Source of the DNA: Spirodela intermedia
Taxonomy: Eukaryota > Streptophyta > Magnoliopsida > Alismatales > Araceae
Reading direction: 5' to 3'
DNA length: 64,000 nt
Assembly (NCBI GenBank): GCA_902729315.2
Contig: LR746272.1
Coordinates: 12,848,327-12,912,326 of the forward strand
Part shown: positions 55,873-64,000 of the stretch, in pieces
Layout of the letters: every line of letters begins with the position of its first letter
How positions within the stretch are numbered: position 1 is the first letter of the stretch
Program-made: the position numbers and the translations under genes
Notes under the pieces: generated by a model
Told to the model about the DNA's origin: nothing
The model's input: the letters and a program-made list of their open reading frames with translations, nothing else
Database searches by the model: none

Positions 55873-56514
55873 TCCAACTCACCATCGACTAAAGAACGTG
55901 AAGCCGGTCAAGACGGAGAGCTGGAGACGAGCGACGTGGAGGACGTGGATCTCGCCGATGACTCAAACCTTCCGCCTCTCATGTCGCCGCCACAAACGCC
56001 TGAAACGGGCGAGTTCATCTTCTACTAAGTCCGTTTTCCTTAAATTTCACTGTCGCCCCGGCTTGGGTTGGTCGGAGGACCCCGTCGCTCCCGGTCTGGA
56101 GCTTCTTCTCGCCCTCTTCTTCCACTTCTCCAACCTCTCCCGATCTGAAGCTTCTTCTCCCCCTCTGGAACATCTTTTCCCCTTTTCAGTCGCCGGTTTG
56201 CCTCTCGTTGTCTCCCACCTCTGCAGACTTCCCTCTCTTCGGTACCGGCTTACCACTCGCCATCACCGCCTTAGCCGTAGCCACATCTCGCCTCTCTCCG
56301 TCGATGTCGCCCGCTGCAACCGTTGAAGATCGTCGCCGTCTGCCACCGCCGTCTCCTCCATCCCCGCCTCTGCCCTCAGTGCCACCTCCGCCGCCACCTT
56401 CCCTCTCTCCGCCGCCGTCGTCTCCTTTCCCTTTTTCTGGACGAGGGCCTTTTTCGTCCTGGCAGTTATGGTTAAAACCCGCTGGTTCGTTAAACCGGAT
56501 CCGTCTGGCCCGGA

Positions 56515-56655
56515 CGACCCAGCGTCGCGTGTTCGGCCACTCTGAACCACCGGATCCGCATCAGACCGTGTCAGCGGTCTGAATCATTCAGGACCACCTG
56601 GTCCACGCCAGACCGTGTCAACGCCCCGAGCCACTCGGGGCCGCCTGGTCCGCTC
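56515..56655. repeat. Tandem repeat, 47-bp unit
   Basis: Two clear copies share CAGACCGTGTCA at the start and CCTGGTCC near the end; a third, poorer copy precedes them. No coding function is apparent. Confidence 0.7.
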
Positions 56656-57007
56656 CAGCTCGCCTCGCCTGGTTCGAGCCGCTCCACCAATCGACCTGGT
56701 CAGTTAGTCAATGTTCAAAACTTTCGTCGTGTCATCAGTCAATGGTCAACAAATTAGTTAGTTGAAGGTCAACAATAGATGTTGCGGAAAAATTACTGAT
56801 CTTCACGAAATTCCTCATTATTTTCTTTAATCTTCATATAATCCTGCTATGGTTTATGGGCTTCAATTGTTATTTTCTTCATTTAGAATAAACTGCGGCG
56901 GCGGTCGTAGGCTGCGGTGGTCGTGGAGGTTGATGTGTGGGCCCACTTGACAGAGTCGCCCACCTACCATGCCACAGACAAGAGGTGGAAAGCGGGGGTG
57001 GGGGGTG

Positions 57008-57033
57008 GAGAGAGAGAGAGAGAGTGAGAGAGG
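57008..57033. repeat. (GA)n microsatellite upstream of CSE
   Basis: GA units with one GTGA interruption, about 400 bp before the CSE start. Confidence 0.9.
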
Positions 57034-57441
57034 ATTCTTCTAATGGGGCCAGTAGGCTGTGGCGGTCGTTCGGGTCATGTGGGGCCTCCAGTTGAGAGTC
57101 GCCGCCAACTCCACCTACTCCGACGACAGATGGAAGCGAGGGGAGAGAGAGAGAGCGGGCCTTGTAGCGAGAGCGGCGGTGCGGTGGATGTGGGGCCCAC
57201 AGCTTACAACTTGGAGTAGGTTGTGAAGCTCCGTTTAACATGGTTTGTTGCTCCAGAATCAACAACCCGGGGCGGGGTTGGTGGGCAGGGTGATTTACGA
57301 TAATGATCCTCACCAACCGCGGATGTAAGGAAGGGATGCATCCTGGCCTCTCTTTTAAACGCCCCCCCCCTCCCCCCGGCCCGACTCTCACCCTCCGCCG
57401 CCGCCTCCCCCTCGTCGATCGTGTTTTGATCCGCCGCCAAG

Positions 57442-58476
57442 ATGCCGTCCGTCGAGAGCCAGCCCGCCGCCGACGCCCCCGCGGCGCCGCCGACGGTCGC
57501 AAAGAATTTCTGGGGCGACATGCCGGAGGACGAGTACTACGCGTCCCAGGGCGTGCGCAATCGGCAGTCCTACTTCACCACTCCGCAGGGCCACCGGCTC
57601 TTCACCCAGTCCTTCGAGCCCGTCGGGGCCGATGGGAAGCTGCTCCCAGTCAAGGCCTCTGTGTACATGACCCACGGCTACGGCTCCGACAGCGGCTGGC
57701 TGTTCCAGAAGATCGCCATCTCCTACGCCCGCTGGGGCTACACCGTCTTCTGCGCCGACCTGCTCGGCCATGGCCGATCGGACGGGATCCGCTGCTACCT
57801 CGGCGATATGGAGGGCGTGGCCGCCGCCTCGCTGTCCTTCTTCCTCCACACTCGACGCAGCAAGCCCTTCGAGGATCTTCCGGCCTTCCTCTTCGGAGAG
57901 TCCATGGGCGGCGCCGCCACCATGCTCATGTACTTCCAGTCCAAGGATCTCCCCGGCGGCTGCCCCTGGACGGGCCTCATCTTCTCGGCTCCTCTCTTCG
58001 TCATGCCGGAGGACATGAAGCCCTCCCGGTGGCGGCTGTTTCTCTACGGGCTCCTCTTCGGTACGGCGGACACCTGGGCGGCGATGCCAGACAACAAGAT
58101 GGTGGGGAAGGCCATCAAGGATCGGGAAAAGCTCAAGATCATCGCCTCCAATCCCCGGCGGTACACGGGCAAGCCGCGCGTGGGGACCATGAGGGAACTG
58201 GCGCGGGTATGCGAGTACATCCAGAGCCGCTTCGCCGACGTCGAGTTGCCGTTCCTGACCGTCCACGGGACCGACGACGGCGTGACGTCTCCGGCGAGCT
58301 CGTCCCTCCTGTACGAGCGGGCGAGCAGCATCGACAAGTCGGTGAGGCTCTACGAGGGCATGTACCATTCGCTGATCCAGGGGGAGCCCGAGGAGAACAG
58401 CAGCCGCGTCCTGGCCGACATGCGCGCCTGGATTGACGAGCGGACGGAGAGGCACGGCGGCAGCGGCGGAGCTTAG
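57442..58476 (+). CDS. CSE: Caffeoylshikimate esterase (lysophospholipase 2 family)
   Basis: A single-exon gene of 344 residues, an alpha/beta hydrolase. NFWGDMPEDEYYASQGVRN at the start, the HGYGSDSGWLFQKI oxyanion-hole region, ADLLGHGRSDGIRCY, the nucleophile elbow GESMGGAA (Ser), SAPLFVMPEDMKPS, DTWAAMPDNKMVGKAIKD, NPRRYTGKPRVGTMREL, the acid region HGTDDGVTSPASS and the catalytic His in EGMYHSLIQGEP all match Arabidopsis CSE (At1g52760) closely. CSE hydrolyses caffeoylshikimate to caffeate in lignin biosynthesis and also has monoacylglycerol lipase-type activity (family knowledge). No signal peptide, so cytosolic or membrane-associated. Confidence 0.93.
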   Translation: MPSVESQPAADAPAAPPTVAKNFWGDMPEDEYYASQGVRNRQSYFTTPQGHRLFTQSFEPVGADGKLLPVKASVYMTHGYGSDSGWLFQKIAISYARWGYTVFCADLLGHGRSDGIRCYLGDMEGVAAASLSFFLHTRRSKPFEDLPAFLFGESMGGAATMLMYFQSKDLPGGCPWTGLIFSAPLFVMPEDMKPSRWRLFLYGLLFGTADTWAAMPDNKMVGKAIKDREKLKIIASNPRRYTGKPRVGTMRELARVCEYIQSRFADVELPFLTVHGTDDGVTSPASSSLLYERASSIDKSVRLYEGMYHSLIQGEPEENSSRVLADMRAWIDERTERHGGSGGA

Positions 58477-60080
58477 CCGAAGTGGGTAGGTGGAAGACGA
58501 CTACTGCTCTTGATTGGGTGTACCAGAAGGATCTGACGGTGATCCTCGGCATTGTCTTTTTTTGGTCTGGTCTACCGCGATGTCTGAATGGATGGCGTTT
58601 ACTCCTTGTGAGCACATTGCTGGGTCCGAAACTCGTTATCCATCCGTTCCCGTCAACGGCGTGCGGTTGGACCTGCCTTCCTAGTACGGCGTGAATAATG
58701 ACGTCATTAATCCATCCGCCTCTACTAATTGGTTTAATATTTACCGTAACCTTCATTCTCACTTTGAAGGCCCGCCTTAGCCCATTTACCCACCACGCAG
58801 AACAAAAAATTATTCTCCAACGTTGACCGCTCCGATTTGAAAGGGAGAACACGGCGAACTGAGCCCAGGAAGAAAACTCTTCCCCCGCTCAATTGGAGAT
58901 GAAAAGCGAGAGAGAGAGGGGTGGGGGGCAGGGAAGATCACCCTCCCACCCACGCCACGGCGACAGAGACGTCACCGGTGATGATCCCACCTTGACAGAT
59001 AGGCGCGTTGATCAAGTCAGCAATCCAGCCCTCTCCAACACTGACCATTTGACCAGGGTTTCGTCATCACACAGTCCGAGTTTCGACGCCTTTTCCGTCC
59101 TGATAAGTGCGTGGAAAAGCATGCCCACGTGCGATTAACGACGTAGTTTTATAAATTCCAAGATAATTTAGTAAGAAAAAACTGAAGGTCAACCAATGGC
59201 CTCGAATAAAATTCGGAACTCGTGTCTCGTGTTAGTCCCCAACCCCCAGGAGGCGGATGGCTACTACCACTACTAGTACTACAACACTCCGAGAGCGAGA
59301 AGCACAAGCCTCGCCGCCGCCGCCGTCACGGGGGCCGCCCTCTGCCTACGCAGCCGGCGCGCAGTCGTAGTCGTCGTCGTCGTCGTCGTCCCCTTCCCTC
59401 CTCGACGACCGCGCGGGCGTACGATAGTGTGAGCGCTTCTCGCCGCCGACATGGTCGTCGCACCAGAAGATCTTCGCCTTCGCAGTTGGAACCATCTCCG
59501 TAGATTCCTCTCCGCGCGCAGTGCAGCCGCCGGGGGTGAGAAACGAAGGGAGAGACGGCGGCGGTGTTTATGAAGCGGAGGGCCAATGTGGAAGCCCCGT
59601 TGCGGCGCAGGGCCGCCACGTGTGGCGCGTGCGGTTGCGCTGCCAGGGGCGTGCCCCGGCGGGCAGCCGGGAACGTGGCGCGCCAAGTCAGACCTCTCAC
59701 CCCCACGTCGGAGCCAAGTAGGTTCTCTTCCACCGTGGAAGGCGCGAGAAAAGGCGGTCAGGATGAGCGGTCTGTGGCCAGGCAGCGCGCAGAGAGTGGC
59801 TGGGAGAGTTAGTGGGCCAATAGTATTGGGTTGGGCCCGCAGCCGGTAGGACAGCTATCCAATCGGCCCGCCCACTTACACACCGACGTGGCCCGCCGTT
59901 CCCCCACCCATCTTTCTTTCCATCCATCGTCAATTTTTGACTACTCCTCACCCATCTTTTTAATCCCAACCGTCCGATGGACCCGGGTATTTAACGCCTC
60001 GAGCTTCATTCTAAATGGGCCCGTGTGGATGGATCATCCTAATTGTACCGGCCACTCCCAGTAGTCCCTGTGGCTGATAG
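58477..60080. other. Intergenic region, no gene recognised
   Basis: It contains CSE 3' sequence and a GC-rich stretch (59220-59850) with overlapping low-complexity frames on both strands, including a GTC/GAC-type triplet run near 59368-59392. None resembles a known protein. Confidence 0.55.
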
Positions 60081-60275
60081 TGTTAAAGTCATAATCGGCT
60101 TGGCCCATTTTCTTTTGGTAATGTACTTTTTTGTAATTTATCTATTAGGGTTAAAGTATTTAACCCGACGTAAAAGATGATTTTTTAGGAATAATGGAGT
60201 TTTTAGATTGTCTCTCCTCTCAAGCTTCTCTCCTCAATATCTCTCAATCTGTTGATTCTTTGAGGAAATTTCACA
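60081..60275 (+). repeat. 5' LTR of copia element B
   Basis: Starts TGTTAAAGTCATAAT and ends TTTCACA directly before TGGTATCA. It matches 63644 to about 63816 with many differences, including the TTAGGGTTAAAGTATTTAACCC block. Confidence 0.85.
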
Positions 60276-62467
60276 TGGTATCACATCAAGAAGATTTGGA
60301 ATCTCCAAAAATCAATATATTCATCAAGAATCATTAAGAGTGGAGGAGATTATCATATTGTTCAAAAGATTTCGTTGAAGATCATGAGTTATGCTGGATT
60401 CTTCATTTTTCTGCAATATTTGACCAAAAGAATCATTTCAGGTGATGATTTTTCAGTCATATAGTATCAGAATTTGATCTATTTACAGGATCTGGAGTTA
60501 TATCTTTCATCTAGTATAAATCTTGTTGGATTAATTATTTTTTAGAAATTTTGGGACATCATCTCTCGCAGTGATTCTTTCTAGTAAATCTCATCAGATT
60601 TGGTTACTAGTCTCTCATTCAGATCATAAGTAGTATTTTTATCTCATATATCTTCATTTGGATATGTGAGTTTTCCAAAATCATCAACTTCTTGCTGTAA
60701 TTTGTCATCTTGGTTATGATGGCCTTAGAGCCTTTGGTGGTTTATTGAATCAGTACATCCAATTTTATTTTAACCTAGTGTCTCAACCATATATGGGCAT
60801 GAGTGAGGATATATTAGATTGCCCCCCCCCCCCCATCAATAAGTAGTCAACAGTCAACCACCACATAGTCAACATCAAATGGTTACTGGTCAACATTACA
60901 AAGTCAATATAAAAAAGTCAACGATCTGATCATTTAACTAAGAGCTTTTGACACTTTTATCCTTACAAACCATATATCAATGGAGCACAAAGAAGATCTA
61001 TCAAACAACTATGTGGAGTATAAATGTACCGCAAGCACTTCTTCTCACATGGAATTAGTATTAAATTAGACACTGACTTTGAATGGTTTGTAGGAGCACA
61101 TAAGAAAAAATATATCCTTCCTAGTGATGTGCAAGATGTTAAGGCTAATGATTAGGAAGCTGACTATAATTGAATAATTACATGCATGCATGTTAAATAG
61201 TATGAAATATACTAACATGTAAATTTCTTCATACGAGTATGTCAAAGAGATATGGAAAGCAATAATGAACTTCTCTATCACAAATAAATATATCTCATCT
61301 TTACCAAGAACTCTAAGATATTCAAACTTTCAAAAAGGGGACAATGATTTTTTGAGATTATTATGGAACACTTACAGCTTTATGGGCTAAGTATAACACA
61401 TCATCCAATTACGTTGAGTATTATGCAAATGTCTAAGCACATGGAACCTATTCAATCTCTACAATTTTTTATTACTCTCAAGCCAAAGTATAAAGATTAG
61501 ATGATGACTCCTGAATAAATTCTTACTCAAACCTAGATATATGCACATCTAGCTAGACTTGAGCTACCAAGCTCTACCTCTCAATTAAAGTTGTTTGCCA
61601 TGATGACAACTAGAAGATGAGGTAGATGAGAACCCACGAGCAAAGGGAAAATATGTTAATCTACAAATATTGATCGAGGCCATGGATGAGGAACTTTATT
61701 ATGTGAACATTATCAGATAATGAATCACATTATAGATTGATGTTGGGTTAAATATGGATATCCTAATCGATAGTCAGCACCACTAGCTAATCATATATCT
61801 ACCAATATAGAAGAATCAATAGAAGTCACTATCTCTAGAGAGGAGTATGATTGACTTTGACAACATGAGCATGATACTTCTATGAAGAAATCTTAGTATG
61901 TACTCTCCACTATTGTCTCTTTGATTAGCTAAAAATGTATTGAGCCTATCATCCCAGCCTTCAACATCTTTTGTTGTCACCCACACCTCATCACTCAAGC
62001 TACATCACTAGTTGGCCATCCTAACATGACGATACTTCGTTGACAATTCTTGATTCTATCTATTCTTGAAACTTTTCAATATGAAACCTGTCAACTTGGA
62101 AAATCTTATAGATCTTCTTTTCCTTTCATAGATAATAAAAGAGAATAAATTCTTTTTGACTTAGTACATTCTGCTCCATAGGGTCCTTGTAGGATTCAGA
62201 GCTTATGAGGTTTTAGATATTTCTTAGTTTTTATTGATTAGTGTTATAGAGTAACTTGGGTTTATATAATAAAAGAAAATTCGACAATATGCATATTATT
62301 CATTTTTTCTGTAGAGAAATATTTATTTACTATTAATGTCTTAAGAAGCGATAATATATTTGAGTTTATTAATAATAAGGTATCAACATTCTTTTCTTCT
62401 ATAGGGTGTATTGCATCAAACTACTTGTCTTAAAACTTCTCAACAAAATGAGGTTGTAGAATGTAAC

Positions 62468-63276
62468 TGATGCGGGACAACCTGCTAGGTTGGGCTTAAT
62501 AGGCCTGACTAGGGTCATTTGACGCAGGACAACGTACTGACGGTCTTAGTGGGCCTGACTTTGTGGTAAGAGTTGGGCTTGATGTTTATTTAATGGGCTG
62601 TGAGAAGGGAGTGATCCTAGAAATTATAAGCTTATTGGGCTGGTGAACCGGAGTGGCTGGGCTGGTGGTCTAGTAGGCTGGGTCGGTGGTTTTGGTGACT
62701 AGGCCGGTGGATCAGGTGGATCAGTGGGCTAGGTCGTGTGGTCCGGATGGCTGGCGGCGACAAGTGAGCAGTGGTGACAGAGGCATCGTCACCTGCGCCT
62801 TCTCAATTGCCGGACGTCGCCACCTGCGTCGTCGCTGCCTCCTCTGAGTCGCCAGACGGCACCGCCTCCACCGCCACTCCGCCGAGGCCGAGTCCTCAAT
62901 GTCCATCCCTGTGGTGGCTCCTGCCAGCGTCGCTTCCTCCTCCTCCAGCCTTCACTGACGATGCCTCTGCCGCCACCGCTCGGTCGCTGCAGCCGCCGTC
63001 AGCCATCTGGACCACCCGACTCAGGCTACCTAAAACCAGCGACCTAGCCACCAGGACCACCAACCCAGCCCACCAGACCACCAGCCCAGCCACTCAAGTT
63101 CAATGCCCCAATAAGCTTATAATTCCTAGGATTACTCCCTTCTCACAGCCCATTAAATAATCATCAAGCCCAACTCTTACCACAGTCAGACCCACCAAGT
63201 CCATCAGTAGATTGTCCTATGTCAAATGACCCTAGTCAGGCTCATTAAGCCCGACCAAGCGCGTCATCCCGCATCA
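62468..63276. mobile_element. Foldback-like DNA element with very long terminal inverted repeats
   Basis: The left end starts TGATGCGGGACAACC and the right end is GTCATCCCGCATCA. From both ends the arms stay complementary inward for about 290 bp. Shorter matches (CAGAGGCATCGTCA at 62778 and its complement ending at 62969) extend the pairing to roughly 320 bp, leaving a GC-rich loop of about 160 bp. The first about 100 bp of each arm contain two related units (GATGCGGGACAAC and GACGCAGGACAAC). No transposase is encoded. The flanks (GTAAC and CTGTT) show no target-site duplication. The structure suggests a foldback, long-TIR MITE or Pack-MULE-like non-autonomous DNA transposon. Confidence 0.75.
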
Positions 63277-63643
63277 CTGTTGTTTTTCGATCAAGTGGTG
63301 AGCCAGAATATAGAGCCATGGCTCATACTGCTTGTAATTTTTTATGGGTTCTCTCAACTCTCCATGATTTTAGTTATTCTACTTTGCTACCAGTGCCCAT
63401 GTATCACGACAATGAGGTTATCATCTTCATTGCTAGTAATTCGGCATATCATGAGTGTAATAAAACATATTTAGGTAGATTGTCACTTTATTACAGATGA
63501 TGTCTTAGTCGGCGAGATTTCTACTCTACATATCTCTACTCGAGGACCAACTAGTAGATATCTTCACCTTCGCCGTTCCTGACTATTTGATATTCATTTC
63601 AAGCAGAGCATGTAAGATCTCCATGCTGCGACTTGTGGGGGAG

Positions 63644-63816
63644 TGTTGAAGTCATAATGGGTTTATCCCAATTTCTTTTATTAATGACAATTTTGTAATT
63701 TCATTGTTAGGGTTAAAGTATTTAACCCAACATAAAAGATGATTTAAATAATAATAATAAAGTTTTCAGATTTTTTTTTCCTCCTTGATGTGCTGATTCT
63801 TGAGGAAATCTCCGAC
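63644..63816 (+). repeat. 3' LTR of copia element B
   Basis: Begins TGTTGAAGTCATAATGGG after the polypurine tract. It shares the central GGGTTAAAGTATTTAACCC block and the GATTCTTGAGGAAAT end with the 5' LTR. The last bases differ (TCCGAC instead of TTCACA), so the right border is approximate. Confidence 0.8.
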
Positions 63817-64000
63817 GTAGAAGGTAGAGAATGGTAGGGAGAGAAGGGCAGAGAAGAGGAACTGATGGGTGGGTGCGGAGGAGGCTCTCTCTGTTGGAGG
63901 GGCAGGGAGCACCAGGCACATGGGGCGCCGCTGGGCTGAAATCTCCGCGACAGATTCTGCAACAGCGGTCAGATAAGATCGGCAAGTAGACCGATGGGGG
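63817..64000. other. Right-hand flank, no gene recognised
   Basis: A minus-strand open frame runs from 63985 into the LTR. Its proline-rich translation is not recognisable. It could be part of a 5' UTR of a gene beyond the window. Confidence 0.4.

Larger units (their letters stand above)
55873..57441. other. Intergenic region with a 47-bp tandem repeat
   Basis: No gene recognised. Proline-rich open frames (56208-56582 plus) look like simple-sequence artefacts. A repeat unit of 47 bp occurs at 56562 and 56609 (CAGACCGTGTCA start), with a degenerate third copy just upstream. GA runs occur near 57008-57033 and 57143-57156. Confidence 0.6.
60081..63816 (+). mobile_element. Ty1/copia LTR retrotransposon B, internally deleted
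   Basis: Plus-strand element with two LTRs, a primer site at 60276-60283 (TGGTATCA) and a polypurine tract at 63636-63643 (GGGGGAG). Broken gag-like sequence covers about 60950-61700. Integrase remnants lie at about 62080-62460 (CQLGKSYRSSFPF, FDLVHSAP, LKTSQQNEVVEC). The sequence then jumps to RNase H (RSSGEPEYRAMAHTACNFLW at about 63290-63345) and the pol C-terminus (near DLHAATCGGVL). The reverse transcriptase is missing, and at that junction sits a foldback element (62468-63276). No target-site duplication matches at the outer ends (GATAG left; right end blurred). Confidence 0.85.

Noticed and set aside
57303-58455. Long ORFs in other frames over the CSE gene (377 codons plus, 355 codons minus)
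   Set aside because: Both are shadows of a GC-rich exon; only the 57442-58476 frame matches a known family along its whole length.
1-64000. CRISPR arrays, rRNA or tRNA genes, bacterial-type operons
   Set aside because: No regularly spaced repeats, cloverleaf genes or polycistronic arrays were seen. The only tRNA-like signals are retrotransposon primer sites.

Overview
This is a nuclear genome fragment from a flowering plant. The genes have GT-AG introns, two Ty1/copia elements carry initiator-tRNA-Met primer sites, and the recognisable proteins are plant-specific: AGO10, a DELLA, a MOT1 molybdate transporter, DYW-type PPR editing factors, caffeoylshikimate esterase and an S-domain lectin receptor kinase. 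Several single-exon genes are very GC-rich while intron-rich neighbours are moderate, which suggests a monocot but does not prove it. All gene names rest on remembered family sequences; no database search was run.

Layout. 1-8.3 kb is a retrotransposon graveyard. It holds the 3' end of a Ty3/gypsy element and a decayed Ty1/copia element (1559-7798, minus strand) that splits a GARP/MYB HHO (NIGT1/HRS1-like) gene at the 3' splice site of its first intron; the remaining coding sequence has two in-frame stops. 9.5-15.9 kb is a nine-exon minus-strand gene for an RRM, Asp/Arg-rich, coiled-coil protein. 21.1-26.1 kb is a complete 22-coding-exon AGO10 (PINHEAD/ZWILLE-like) gene, with a short upstream ORF overlapping its start codon if the leader is spliced as inferred. 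27.4-29.6 kb is PARTING DANCERS (meiotic crossover factor). 30.2-31.7 kb is a molybdate transporter. 33.3-35.3 kb is a minus-strand DELLA-type GRAS regulator with an altered DELLA motif and an unusual C-terminal tail. 39.0-41.7 kb is an ECB2/VAC1-like PLS-DYW PPR gene, head to head with a second PPR gene (42.1-44.0 kb) whose DYW domain has decayed behind a stop codon. 44.6-47.1 kb is a lectin receptor kinase broken in at least three places. 48.4-49.3 kb is a nucleotide-sugar-transporter pseudogene. 51.0-52.6 kb (P-class PPR), 53.7-55.9 kb (four-exon FAD monooxygenase) and 57.4-58.5 kb (caffeoylshikimate esterase) are intact. 60.1-63.8 kb is another copia remnant that has lost its reverse transcriptase and carries a nested 0.8 kb foldback element with very long inverted repeats.

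The genes do not form one pathway. Themes are organelle RNA editing and processing (three PPR genes), small-RNA control of the meristem (AGO10), gibberellin signalling (DELLA), meiosis (PTD), molybdenum uptake and lignin biosynthesis (CSE). I see no CRISPR array, rRNA or tRNA gene, and no convincing wholly new system. The oddest items are the DELLA protein, the decaying DYW tail, the transposon-split HHO gene and the foldback element.
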